Shown piece after piece: positions 54,074 through 63,655 of a stretch of DNA of 64,000 nucleotides; position 1 is the first letter of the stretch, and each line of letters starts with the position of its first letter. The notes under the pieces were generated by a model. That model worked only from the letters and a program-made list of their open reading frames with translations. It made no database searches and was not told the origin of the DNA. The stretch comes from Rhodopirellula europaea 6C. GTDB lineage: Bacteria > Planctomycetota > Planctomycetia > Pirellulales > Pirellulaceae. Position numbers and translations under genes: made by a program. The stretch spans positions 1 to 64,000 of the forward strand of contig NZ_ANMO01000111.1 of the NCBI RefSeq assembly GCF_000338295.1, written 5' to 3'.

Positions 54074-56121
54074 TGAATCGCTTCGGCCAACAACTGTCTC
54101 TTCTTCTCCGCTTCGCTAAGTTCGCCGGCGACCGCAGCGTACGACTGTTCCGCTTGGTCAGCAGCGACGCGAGCCGCTTGAACCGTTTTTTCCATCTCGG
54201 TTCGTTGTGCCTGCATTGCGACGAGCGTCTCCTGCTGAGCTTTTAATGCCCCAGCCAGAGCCGCTTCGTCTTTTTTCGTTTGCACAATCAGTCGGCGTTG
54301 CTGTGCGATGTTGGACAATTGCTCCGCCAGCGAAGCTTCCAAGTCAGCAGCTTGGACCAATGCTGCGTCATCAGGCGAGTCGCCCAATCCAATGCGAGAT
54401 GCGATGACCGTATCGTGTGCATCACGCGACTTCGATACGAGCGTGGGCAGAGCGGCGACCGTTTTTTCTCGCAGTGACTTCTTCGCTGCGATTTCAGTCT
54501 GACTCTTCGCGATCGCTTCGTTGTGCTGCTTGATCTTGGCGTCCATATCGGAAACCGCTTTTTCCGCGGCCTTCAAACCTTCCAACGTCGCGTCGCGTTT
54601 CTCTTGCAACGGAGTGAGCTTGACTTTGATCGATGCCAAAGTTTTCTCCACCGCGCCGATACGTTCTTTTGCAGGAGGAGGATTAGCCGCCAATTCCTGA
54701 ATCTTCTTCGGATCCGCGACGGCCGACATGCGCACCGAACCGGTCCAGTCGCCATAGATCATCTGCGAACTGTCGTGCGTGATCGCGACTTCTAAAACAG
54801 CCTCCGATGCAGCCGGAGTTTCGGTGAGTTGCTTTCCGTTCGCGTCCCAAAGACGCACCTTCCGGTCTTTGCCAGCAGTGACCAATTGCCCTTTGTGGTC
54901 GAACTGGACCGCCGTAACGCCACCGCTTCCCGCATTGATCGATCGGATTGCCTTGCCGGAATTCACATCCCATAGCTTCACCGTGCCATCTTCGCTCGCA
55001 CTGGCCAAGACATTCGAATCGTCTCGCCAAGCGATCGACCGAATCGCACCCTTGTGACCAGCGAGATCAAGGTACAACCGACCGGTTTCGGCTTCCCAAA
55101 CAAACAACCCGCCGCTTCGGTCACCTGATGCGACCAAGACGCCGTCGGGGCTGTAGGCGACTGAATAGATCCAATCCGTGTGTTTCTTAATGTCGAACAA
55201 CTGCGTGCCGTCCGTCGCATCGAAGATCCGCAACATTCGTTGAGGACCACCCAGAGCGATTCGAGACATGTTGTCGTTGACGTCCGCATCGAAGACGGTA
55301 TCCAACTCGTCGCCAACTTGAGCAACTCGTTCACCGGTCTTGATGCTGTAGACGGCTGCAATGCCTTTAACGCTGTGTTCACCACCACCGGCGATCAAGT
55401 ACTGACCGTCACGGCTGAAACGAAGCGACTGCGGAATGCCTTCTTCGAAAGGAAGCACTCCGAGCAACTCAGCGGTTTCGGTATGATACAGCGAGATTTG
55501 CTTTTGACCGGCCAGAGCAACCAAAGGTGCCCAAGGACTGGCACCGATTGCGGTGGTCGCCGCGGCACGCTCCGTTACCACGGGCACTCGTTGAGGCAAC
55601 GCTTCGGGCATCGGCGGTGGACCTTCCGGTCGTCCGCTTGTTGAAGCGACAAACGCCAGTGCGTTCTTCCTTTTCGCTTTTGCTTTGGATCCCGAATTTT
55701 CCAGGATGCCGCCTTCGATCCACGATCGAATCACTTGAAGTTGATCGTCGGGAAGCTTGGGCTGGTTGGGTGGCATGACCGGTGTGTCGTCATGATTGAC
55801 CAATTGCCAAAGCCGACTGGTTCCAGCGTCGCCATCGTCGTAGACAATCTCGCCGCTACCGCCGCCTTCCATCATCGCGCCGTATGAATCCAATGCCAAA
55901 CCGCCACGCTTGTCACTTTGGCTGTGGCAGTTCAAGCAGTGCTGGCGAAGGATGGGTTTGACATCATCCTCAAAGGTCACCTTCGCCGGTTCATCGGTTG
56001 ACTTGGCATCCGCAGCGAAAACGTCCGCAGGCGATTGCACCATCAAAACGCTTGCAAGCGTCAACGCAACGTTTCGAAGTCGCGTTGAACGCACCGGCAT
56101 CTTTGAAAGAGGCAGCATCAT
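54070..56121 (-). CDS. Exported planctomycete cytochrome c with WD40 propeller and coiled coil
   Basis: The 683-residue product has a signal peptide (to about VFAAD). A Planctomycete-type cytochrome domain carries heme motif CLNCH (Cys62, Cys65, His66), with PVMPPNQPKL holding a likely Met ligand. A WD40 propeller follows (about 190-480; blades such as HTDWIYSVAYSPDGVLVASG and LASASEDGTVKLWD). A coiled coil of about 180 residues ends the protein. Such fusions are typical for Planctomycetes and their function is unknown; electron transfer with a protein-docking propeller is the obvious guess. It is the fourth gene of the operon. Confidence 0.9.
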   Translation of the reverse strand: MMLPLSKMPVRSTRLRNVALTLASVLMVQSPADVFAADAKSTDEPAKVTFEDDVKPILRQHCLNCHSQSDKRGGLALDSYGAMMEGGGSGEIVYDDGDAGTSRLWQLVNHDDTPVMPPNQPKLPDDQLQVIRSWIEGGILENSGSKAKAKRKNALAFVASTSGRPEGPPPMPEALPQRVPVVTERAAATTAIGASPWAPLVALAGQKQISLYHTETAELLGVLPFEEGIPQSLRFSRDGQYLIAGGGEHSVKGIAAVYSIKTGERVAQVGDELDTVFDADVNDNMSRIALGGPQRMLRIFDATDGTQLFDIKKHTDWIYSVAYSPDGVLVASGDRSGGLFVWEAETGRLYLDLAGHKGAIRSIAWRDDSNVLASASEDGTVKLWDVNSGKAIRSINAGSGGVTAVQFDHKGQLVTAGKDRKVRLWDANGKQLTETPAASEAVLEVAITHDSSQMIYGDWTGSVRMSAVADPKKIQELAANPPPAKERIGAVEKTLASIKVKLTPLQEKRDATLEGLKAAEKAVSDMDAKIKQHNEAIAKSQTEIAAKKSLREKTVAALPTLVSKSRDAHDTVIASRIGLGDSPDDAALVQAADLEASLAEQLSNIAQQRRLIVQTKKDEAALAGALKAQQETLVAMQAQRTEMEKTVQAARVAADQAEQSYAAVAGELSEAEKKRQLLAEAIQ

Positions 56122-56150
56122 GAGTTTATCTATCAGTGAATGAAACGGGA

Positions 56151-58646
56151 TCAGTGGTTGAAAACGAATTCGCGGCCGTTGAGGACCGCCCAGAAAACGT
56201 CTTCCATGACCGCTTGAGGTTCGGCACCTTCTTCGGCGAGCAATGTCTTCACCGATTCGCGTTCCTCGGTCGATGGCTCACGACTGAGCGCTCGTCGATA
56301 AATGCGAACGAGAACCGCTTCGGGATCGAGCTTCTCATCGTTCAACCACTTTTTGATCAATCCACCACGCACGATTTTGCTGTGCACGGAACTTCCGTTT
56401 AGCAAGTGCAAAGCTTGTGACAACGACGGATCCGTTGTTGCTTCGCAATCACACACAGTTGCTCGCGGTGAACGACCAAACGTCGTCAAGAAGTAGTTTG
56501 ACGTTGCGCCATCGGCGATTTGCACCGCGCGACTGCCCAACGGCAATCCACTGAATTTCTCAGGACTTTCGGTGACCTGGCAAATGCAATCCAACAAGCT
56601 TTCCGCTGGGACCCGACGAATCGCTGCATGAGCATAGTTTCGCGAATCGTGGGCGTTGGATTCGTTGGTCGCTGTGCTGCGTCCGTAGGCACGGCTGGTG
56701 CAGATGTCACGAACAAGTTTGCGGAAATCGTAGTTGTACTCGACTAATTTGTCGCCCAGCTCGTCAAACAACTCTGGGTTGCTCGGCGGATTGCTGACAC
56801 GAATGTCGTCGACGGGATCGACCAGACCGGATCCCATGAAGTGCGCCCACACCCGGTTGGCAATGCTGGTCGAAAAGAACGGGTTCTCTCCATCGACCAA
56901 CCAATCCGCCAACACCTCCCGGCGGTCTTTGCCCTTCGTTTCTGGTGCTTCACCACCCAAGAATTTGGGAGGCACGTTCTGGTTTGTCACTGGATGCTTG
57001 GTTTCACCGCTGAACCGGTTGTAAACGATCTTTTCACGGTAGTCCTCTGCTTGCTTTCGGCCGACTTGGCTGAAGAAAGCAGTGAACCCGTAGTAATCGT
57101 CCATGGTCCAACGATCGAACGGATGGTTGTGACATTGGGCACACTGAGTGCGAATGCCCATAAAGACCTGAGCAACGTTTTCCGCCGTCTTCAGTGTGTC
57201 ACGTTCGATCTCGTAAAAGTTTGTCGCTGGTTGGCCAAACGTCCCGCCCGTGCTGGTCAAAAGATCGTGCACCATCTCATTGACGGGCACATTGCGAGCA
57301 AACTGATCGGTCAACCAACTCGCATACAGCATGGCTGACTTCTTGCTGACCTGGTTGGTGCTTTTGATCATCAACAGCTGAGCAAACTTCATCGCCCAGA
57401 TTTCGCTGAACTCTTTTCGTTCCAGAAGACGATCGATCAATGCTTCGCGTTTGTCAGGAGCCACATCATTGACGAAGAGATTCAACTCTTCTTCGGTCGG
57501 CAACAGACCAGTGATATCAATCGTTGCTCTGCGGATGAATTCTGCGTCTGTGCACTGACCACTTGGTACCAAACGAAGCTGTTGCAGTTTCTTATCGACC
57601 AATTCATCCACATAACTGCTAGGTTGCGGTTCCGGTGCGGAGTATTGCAGGTCAGTGGGCAGCGTCAGAATTTGCGAGCCGACCGTGTGAGTATCAAACC
57701 GAGCCATCACAAACGCTTCGCCACGTGCACCAGCGGTAGCCAATCCGTTTTGGTCCATCGCCGCGACGGATGAATCGTTGGTCGAGAACGTCGCCAATCG
57801 ACTCAGATCACGAGTGGTCCCATCGGCATAAGTTGCAACGGTCACGAAACGCTGCGTTGTTCCTGTGCCTTCCAGAACAGCTTGCTGTGGATAAATCGAA
57901 ACCGAGGTCACTGCGGGAGGTTGTGCATCGGCTGGATCCATGGGAGCTCCGGCCTTCAACCAACTGTGCAGCGTGGCGTAATAATCCGAATCGACATCAA
58001 ACAACTTGCCGCCGGTGTGCGGAACGGATCCAACCGACTTTTTCAGCAACAGGCTCTCCGATGGAACAGCCAGGTTAATACGTCGCACGCCAATTTCACG
58101 TGTAATGCGTTGGTAGTCACCGTTTGGATCAAATCCAAAGAGGCTGAGATTGAATCCGTCTTTTCCGCGAGCGGCACCGTGGCACGAACCGGTGTTGCAA
58201 CCAGAACGAGTCAGTGTTGGCATCACGTCCTTGATAAAACTGACCGGTGGATGAGTCGCTGCCTGAGCGACTCGAACCTTGACTTCGACGTTTGTACCGC
58301 TGAACCGCCCGTTCAAGGTTGTTTCGCCATCGGCAAGCGGTCGCAGGATATGCCCGTCCAGTTTCGCCAGTTTGTCATCGCCCAAGGACCAACGAACCTT
58401 GTCGGTAACATCTTCTGTCACGCCGTCTTCACGCCGCATCACGGCGACAAAGGACTGGAAGTCGGCGGCAGTGGTCAACGAGATCTCAGGCGGATAGACC
58501 GCGAGATCAATCTTTGGCATTTCGCCTGGCTTTGACTTGATCGCTTCGGGTGAAGCAGCCGAGACTGAACCGGCCGAGACCATTGCGAATGCTATCGCGG
58601 TCAGCCCCAGTGCGTGAACAGTCAATCGATTGAAGGACCGGTTCAT
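56151..58646 (-). CDS. Exported DUF1549/DUF1553 cytochrome protein with Ig-like domains
   Basis: The 831-residue product has a signal peptide (to about SVSAAS) and an Ig-like domain (about 45-128). A cytochrome-like part has the unusual motif CNTGSCH (Cys150, Cys155, His156; four residues between the Cys), and a second Ig-like part lies at about 245-335. The DUF1549 region (about 345-540) carries CAQCH (Cys502, Cys505, His506) in FMGIRTQCAQCHNHPFDRW. DUF1553 follows (about 575-815). This family is greatly expanded in Planctomycetes, usually beside a DUF1501 gene, as here. Function is unknown; two heme sites suggest periplasmic redox work on polymers. It overlaps the upstream PPC gene by 4 bp (ATGA). 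Confidence 0.9.
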   Translation of the reverse strand: MNRSFNRLTVHALGLTAIAFAMVSAGSVSAASPEAIKSKPGEMPKIDLAVYPPEISLTTAADFQSFVAVMRREDGVTEDVTDKVRWSLGDDKLAKLDGHILRPLADGETTLNGRFSGTNVEVKVRVAQAATHPPVSFIKDVMPTLTRSGCNTGSCHGAARGKDGFNLSLFGFDPNGDYQRITREIGVRRINLAVPSESLLLKKSVGSVPHTGGKLFDVDSDYYATLHSWLKAGAPMDPADAQPPAVTSVSIYPQQAVLEGTGTTQRFVTVATYADGTTRDLSRLATFSTNDSSVAAMDQNGLATAGARGEAFVMARFDTHTVGSQILTLPTDLQYSAPEPQPSSYVDELVDKKLQQLRLVPSGQCTDAEFIRRATIDITGLLPTEEELNLFVNDVAPDKREALIDRLLERKEFSEIWAMKFAQLLMIKSTNQVSKKSAMLYASWLTDQFARNVPVNEMVHDLLTSTGGTFGQPATNFYEIERDTLKTAENVAQVFMGIRTQCAQCHNHPFDRWTMDDYYGFTAFFSQVGRKQAEDYREKIVYNRFSGETKHPVTNQNVPPKFLGGEAPETKGKDRREVLADWLVDGENPFFSTSIANRVWAHFMGSGLVDPVDDIRVSNPPSNPELFDELGDKLVEYNYDFRKLVRDICTSRAYGRSTATNESNAHDSRNYAHAAIRRVPAESLLDCICQVTESPEKFSGLPLGSRAVQIADGATSNYFLTTFGRSPRATVCDCEATTDPSLSQALHLLNGSSVHSKIVRGGLIKKWLNDEKLDPEAVLVRIYRRALSREPSTEERESVKTLLAEEGAEPQAVMEDVFWAVLNGREFVFNH

Positions 58647-61189
58647 TTCGACTCCTTTTGCTGACGTAGTTGTTCCAAGCGACTGAGCGGCTTGGCGGCG
58701 GGCTTCGGTTTGGGTTTCGCTTCGGCTTTCTTATCTGCGGGCGGATCCTTTTTGACCGGCAATGGTTTGTCGATCCGAATCTCCCCGGTGCCATCCGTTT
58801 GGATCATTGTCTCGCCATCACGAGTGATCATGGTTTGGACGACCATTGTTTTGTGAGTCCCTGGTTTTGCGTCCGCAGCAACTTTCAGTTCGAACTGAAC
58901 GGCTTCGGAACCAAGTTCCACTTTCTTTTGAGGCTCCTCGCAACTCACTCCGTTGGGGATCCCAACCAAGCGGACTTCGATATCCCCTTCGATGTCTCGA
59001 CGTTTGGTCATACCGACCGCGAGAATTGTTTCGGCACCTTGTTCAGCAGCTGCCTTCGGGAAAGCAAAATCAAAGACTGGCTCTTCGACATCCAGCATAA
59101 TTGGCGAAGTCGACATGGTTGCCGTTCCTCGACTGGTGCCGTAACTGACTTGCAGAATCATCGGCCAGGTTCCAATCGCAGCACTGCCATTCGCGGTGAT
59201 CGGGATTACGACTTGGTCCTTGCCTTTGTCGATTCGCTTGCTGTTGTTCACTCCGATTCCCGGAGGGTTGTAAAGCGTTCGGAACGAAACAGTGCCATCG
59301 AATCCCTCGTCGCGTTTGATTCGAACGACCAGGTCCTTGCTTCCGCGGCGAAGGATAGGGGTTTTCGGTTGAACCACTTCCACGCTGAACGGCATCGCTT
59401 CGCAAACCGCCAACGCGGCTTTTTCCGTTTCATAGCCAAACATTTCTCGACGGTTCTGACCCAAGACGACTTTGTGGTGCTGGTTGAATTCACCCTGAAT
59501 TTCTCGGTCACCGATTTTCCCGGCGGCGCCCACTTCAAAGAAAGCACCGCCAAGTTTGGCTTCCTTGGTCGCGTGTAGGACGATTGGAATTTCGACGCGT
59601 CCGGCAGGCATTGGGAACGTTTGAGCGGTCACGCCTTCTGGCAACCCTTCGACAAACGCATCGAACTGATCATTGAATTGATTGCGTCGAGCGGTCAGCA
59701 CCATCGCACCGTGTCCACCAACGGGAACAGGAACAACCATCGCCTCATCGCGACGAAGTTCCTTCAATGTCAGTTCCAACGAAGGTTCACGACGGCTGAG
59801 TTCGATCACGTAATTGTGGTTGGGACTTCCGCGCCGCAGGTGATCGTAAACACGAACGAAGTGCATACCATCGGCGGCAGCATCGAAGTCAACCAGACCG
59901 TCAGGGTTGGGTCCGATGTCGTCGCTGCCTTTCAGCGTTTTGCCATCGGGACCGAAGACGTGGATCACACCATCAAGCGGCGACCGAAGGGTTTTGCGAG
60001 CGTGCAATTGAACTCGAACACGATCGCCCTTTTTGCATTCGAACGAATACCAATCGTAGCCATCACCTTCCTCGATGACACCGCACAGCAAAGCGGGAAA
60101 CTGACCAGGCGAGGCTTGGGATTGCCCTTCATTGGGTTCGACTTCCGTCACAATCGGTGCATCACTGACGCGAATCCAGTTGGGCGACGGCGAAATGCCT
60201 CGGTCGTCTTGATGAGTCACCGGCCACTGTGCCACAGGCTCACTCGGTAGCTGCACACTGCTATCCGTTACCGTGCCATCAACATCGATCAACTTGGCTT
60301 GAAGCACTTCGCCATTGACGCCGCCCGATGGAATCACGGTGACCGGACGAGGGTACGAGCCAACGTGCAAACGATAGCCACACACATTGGACGCACCCAG
60401 AAACGAGCTTTCTCGTACCACAATTGTGTATTCACCAGCCTCTTCGGGCGTGAACGAACACAAGCTGTCTTGCTGCAACAGCGGCGAGTCGTCACTGACA
60501 GCCACTTCGAAACGATCAGAGTTCAAGATCGCAATGGCGGGGTCGAAAATATTTCGATTACGAAGTTCTTGAACCAATCGAATGCCTTCGATTTCGACCG
60601 TCAGCTTTTGACCGGCTTCCAGGTGAACCTTGAAGCAATCGACGTCTTCTCGATCGACGTTGCCCTCGATCGTGCGATCCATTTCGATCGTCTGTGGTTC
60701 TTCGAACGAGTTGTTGGGTTCAACTTCGTTGACGATCGGCATCGCTCCCACACCGAGCAAACGCAAGTCGGTGATCCCCGATTTCGTCACCAACCGAATT
60801 GGATACAACCCGGGAGCCAGTTTTTCGTCTGCCTTCAACTTCACCGTCACCGATTTTTCATCAACCGGCGTGACCTCCAAAATCTCTAGGCCAGGCAAGT
60901 CCGTCAAAACTTGCGTGGCATCACCCAGCGAACTGCCATGCAGGGTGATTGTCGACTCTTCGCCGCGAACGACGCCTAGCGGTCGCATGTAAGTGATCTT
61001 AGGGAAAGCCGCAGAAGCGGTTCCAACCACGAACATCGCACTCAGGACCGCCGCGACGCTGAGCAAGCAACGTTTAGCGGCGGCTACGTGGGCAGCGGAG
61101 ACTACAGAAGCCCGGGGCTTCTTTGCCCAACGCGATGACCGATGTGAAAATCGGTCTGCGCAAGCAGGGAGATTGTCGTGTGACATCAC
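58643..61189 (-). CDS. Exported protein with PPC domains
   Basis: The 848-residue product has a long basic N-terminal region and signal peptide (to about TASAAF). An Ig/TIG-like domain follows (about 63-145), then bacterial pre-peptidase C-terminal (PPC) domains (about 150-285 and 345-475, each opening with EVEPN and holding D-x-D-x-F/Y motifs). Further Ig-like parts and a Lys/Pro/Ala-rich tail complete it. PPC domains help secretion and bind carbohydrate or other surface polymers. No enzyme domain is seen, so it may be the binding subunit of the complex with the DUF1549/DUF1553 protein, whose gene starts inside its stop codon. Confidence 0.85.
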   Translation of the reverse strand: MMSHDNLPACADRFSHRSSRWAKKPRASVVSAAHVAAAKRCLLSVAAVLSAMFVVGTASAAFPKITYMRPLGVVRGEESTITLHGSSLGDATQVLTDLPGLEILEVTPVDEKSVTVKLKADEKLAPGLYPIRLVTKSGITDLRLLGVGAMPIVNEVEPNNSFEEPQTIEMDRTIEGNVDREDVDCFKVHLEAGQKLTVEIEGIRLVQELRNRNIFDPAIAILNSDRFEVAVSDDSPLLQQDSLCSFTPEEAGEYTIVVRESSFLGASNVCGYRLHVGSYPRPVTVIPSGGVNGEVLQAKLIDVDGTVTDSSVQLPSEPVAQWPVTHQDDRGISPSPNWIRVSDAPIVTEVEPNEGQSQASPGQFPALLCGVIEEGDGYDWYSFECKKGDRVRVQLHARKTLRSPLDGVIHVFGPDGKTLKGSDDIGPNPDGLVDFDAAADGMHFVRVYDHLRRGSPNHNYVIELSRREPSLELTLKELRRDEAMVVPVPVGGHGAMVLTARRNQFNDQFDAFVEGLPEGVTAQTFPMPAGRVEIPIVLHATKEAKLGGAFFEVGAAGKIGDREIQGEFNQHHKVVLGQNRREMFGYETEKAALAVCEAMPFSVEVVQPKTPILRRGSKDLVVRIKRDEGFDGTVSFRTLYNPPGIGVNNSKRIDKGKDQVVIPITANGSAAIGTWPMILQVSYGTSRGTATMSTSPIMLDVEEPVFDFAFPKAAAEQGAETILAVGMTKRRDIEGDIEVRLVGIPNGVSCEEPQKKVELGSEAVQFELKVAADAKPGTHKTMVVQTMITRDGETMIQTDGTGEIRIDKPLPVKKDPPADKKAEAKPKPKPAAKPLSRLEQLRQQKESK

Positions 61190-61261
61190 AACAAACCTTT
61201 GGTGGGATAGAGGCGGGGCGGGATAGGTGGGATTGGACCGTCGATGACGTGAAGTCAGCGA

Positions 61262-62581
61262 CTAGGTCAAGATTTTCTCAATGACGTTTCCGCCATCAAC
61301 AATTTCGATGGGCCGATCGCCAGGTGCCATCAGCTCTTTGTCAGCCACGATGCCCAGCAAGCGATACATGGTCGTTGCCAAGTCAGCAGGGGAAACGGGA
61401 TCGAGCTCGGGTTCCGATGCGGTCGAATCCGACGCACCGTGAATCATGCCGCCTTGAACGCCACCGCCGGCCAGCATCACGCTGAAGACCTTTGGCCAGT
61501 GATCTCGGCCCGCGTCCGCGTTGATCTTGGGTGTCCGACCGAATTCGCTGGTGACCATGACCAAAGTCTCGTCCAGCAAACCACGTTCGCTGAGGTCATC
61601 CAAAAGCACAGCCAAACCTTGGTCGAAGGAAGGCATCTGGCCTCGAATTCCGGATGTAATCGACGTGTGCATGTCCCACGACCCGTAGGTCATCGTGACC
61701 AACCGCGAACCGGCTTCGATCAAACGACGGCACATCAACATTCGCGAACCAGCTTGGTTGCGTCCGTAGCGATCCCGAGTCTTGTCGTCTTCCTTGGACA
61801 GGTCAAAAGCGGCTTTGGCTTCCGGTGTGTCCAACAAATCATAAGCACGCTCGTAGAACGTGTTCATCGCACCAACATTGTCTGCTGACGTGCCGGTGAC
61901 GAATCGCTGGTTCACCATTTCCAACGCACGTTTGCGACGCATGAAGCGAGCTTCATCGACGCCGCCGGCCAAGTTCAAATCGCGAACCTGGAAATCGTCT
62001 CGTGCTGGATCGGCGCCCAAAGCGAATCCGCCGTACGAACTGGGCAGATACCCCGTTCCGGCAAACTCGTTGGGCACGTTGGGAACACAGATGTAGGCCG
62101 GCAAATTATTTCGCGGGCCGTATTCATGACTCACCACAGCACCGAAGCTGGGGTAACTCAACGCGGGGCTGGGTTTGTACCCAGTGAACATGTTGTGCGT
62201 GCCACGCTCGTGTGCCGCTTCACCGTGAGACATCGAACGAATGACGCAGTACTTGTCGGCTCGCTTGGCCAACTGGGGCATCGCACTGCCGATGACTTCG
62301 CCCGTGTTGGTTTTGATCGTTCCCAAATCGCCACGATATTCCATCGGGCTGTAAGGCTTGGGATCCCATGATTCTTGTTGTGCCATCCCACCGGGCAAGT
62401 AGATGTGGATGACACTCTTCGCCTTCGGTTTGACAAAGTCGTATTGTTTGATTTCAGCAGATGCCTCTCGCATCAGCAATTGAGGCAAACTCAATCCAAG
62501 ACCGCTGGCTGCTCCCGCAACCAAGAATCCTCGGCGACCAAACATGCCGGGCTGCGTCAGTGGGTTTCCGTGACAACGCAT
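61262..62581 (-). CDS. DUF1501 protein, sulfatase-like fold, Tat signal
   Basis: The 439-residue product starts with a twin-arginine-like signal (FGRRGFLVAGAASGLGLSL) and continues with the DUF1501 fold of the alkaline phosphatase/sulfatase superfamily: IHIYLPGGMAQQESWD, ERGTHNMFTGY, GSWDMHT and VTSEFGRTPKIN with DAGRDHWPKVF. The family lacks the sulfatase Cys/Ser nucleophile site, and no activity is firmly known. ATG at 62581 has GAGGAG about 9 bases upstream. It is the first gene of the five-gene operon; the Tat signal suggests that it folds, perhaps with a cofactor, before export. Confidence 0.9.
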   Translation of the reverse strand: MRCHGNPLTQPGMFGRRGFLVAGAASGLGLSLPQLLMREASAEIKQYDFVKPKAKSVIHIYLPGGMAQQESWDPKPYSPMEYRGDLGTIKTNTGEVIGSAMPQLAKRADKYCVIRSMSHGEAAHERGTHNMFTGYKPSPALSYPSFGAVVSHEYGPRNNLPAYICVPNVPNEFAGTGYLPSSYGGFALGADPARDDFQVRDLNLAGGVDEARFMRRKRALEMVNQRFVTGTSADNVGAMNTFYERAYDLLDTPEAKAAFDLSKEDDKTRDRYGRNQAGSRMLMCRRLIEAGSRLVTMTYGSWDMHTSITSGIRGQMPSFDQGLAVLLDDLSERGLLDETLVMVTSEFGRTPKINADAGRDHWPKVFSVMLAGGGVQGGMIHGASDSTASEPELDPVSPADLATTMYRLLGIVADKELMAPGDRPIEIVDGGNVIEKILT

Positions 62582-62922
62582 GTCTCTGATGCTCCTCAAA
62601 TGAAGCGGGAAATTGGCTCTTCACAACATTCGCCTTCGCGGCGAGTTACGAGCAAAACCAAAAAGGGGTGGGACCAAGCTCGACCAGGGCGATCAAGACT
62701 GGTGAAAAGGTGGGATCCAACATTCGTGGACAGTAGTGGAGGTCTTCGTCAACGCTCTTGTTTCGTTGAGTCTGAATCACCTCGCAACAGGAACGTTGGC
62801 GAGAACGATTCGTACCCTCGAAACATTCGCATCGTAACAAAAACACTCCTTGTGTCAATTAACCCACCGCCCACAGGGGGGAAGTTGTCAATGGACTTGC
62901 TCCCTTGCGACGGAATTCCCGA
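62582..62922. other. Leader and intergenic region before the DUF1501 operon
   Basis: It holds the minus-strand promoter at 62831-62858 and a leader of about 240 bases before the DUF1501 start, long enough for RNA-based control, though no clear structure was identified. On the far side it ends at the stop of the chorismate-lyase-like gene. Confidence 0.5.
62831..62858 (-). promoter_or_regulatory. Sigma-70-type promoter of the DUF1501 operon
   Basis: On the minus strand TTGACA (62858-62853) and TACGAT (62836-62831) are separated by 16 bases. The -35 is a perfect match; the -10 matches TATAAT at three of six positions, including the first and last T and the second A. Transcription would start near 62823. 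Confidence 0.6.
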
Positions 62923-63567
62923 TCAGCCAATTGGGCCGTTTCCACGCACAATTTCAAGCAATTCGATCGCGGGACGATGATCACAGCGGATCAGAGCGGT
63001 TCGCCCGTAGACGACGTCCCCGACATTTAGATTCAGAAGTTCTGCCAACCGTTGTCCGGTAGTCACCTTCCACAGACGACAGAGTTGGACCTGCCGGAGA
63101 ACATTGTTCTCAATCAAAACACGCCCCAGCGGAATCTCTCCGCTGGCGATTTGATGCCAAACGGATCGCGAAAGCGCCGAAGGATCCAAGCGAACGATAC
63201 CGTGCTGGACCACTCGCTGAGTGTCCTGCGTGACCAACGTGATCTCTCGCGTGTACGCTTCCGTTGCATCCAATTCCTCTGGCTTTGCGACGTCCACCGC
63301 CTGAGCCACCCGGCCATCGCGAAAACGATTGCGGCGACGATGCACCACCACATCCACCGGTTCACCGTGGTAATGCTCGACCGTCACCGTCATGTGAGAC
63401 TGGTGGTTGAGCAACGTGTCGAATGGCTCGGGGATATCGGTGACCAATTCAAACTCGGCCAACTCACTAAAGTCGCTGTAGAATTCTCTCAACAGCGACT
63501 TCAAATCGACTTGCTCGCCTGATTCGCTCAACGTTTCGACATCGGAAGAAGGTGAACCAGGAGGCAT
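62923..63567 (-). CDS. Chorismate-lyase-like protein
   Basis: The 214-residue soluble product has an N-terminal part not recognised. Its C-terminal half (about 120-210) follows the pattern of the chorismate lyase/UTRA fold: QHGIVRLDPSAL, SGEIPLGRVLIENNVLR and VVYGRTALIRCDHRPAIELL. In the enzyme family this fold binds chorismate and releases 4-hydroxybenzoate for quinone synthesis. The neighbour upstream on the same strand is a polyprenyl synthetase end, which supports quinone or isoprenoid work. Function is inference. ATG at 63567 is chosen over TTG at 63573. Confidence 0.7.
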   Translation of the reverse strand: MPPGSPSSDVETLSESGEQVDLKSLLREFYSDFSELAEFELVTDIPEPFDTLLNHQSHMTVTVEHYHGEPVDVVVHRRRNRFRDGRVAQAVDVAKPEELDATEAYTREITLVTQDTQRVVQHGIVRLDPSALSRSVWHQIASGEIPLGRVLIENNVLRQVQLCRLWKVTTGQRLAELLNLNVGDVVYGRTALIRCDHRPAIELLEIVRGNGPIG

Positions 63568-63655
63568 GAGCAACTTTCAAACGGGATACCGCGTTGGGCG
63601 ATGTTCGGTTGGTTCCACAAAATGCACGAATGTTGTGCCAATGCGCAACTCGGAT

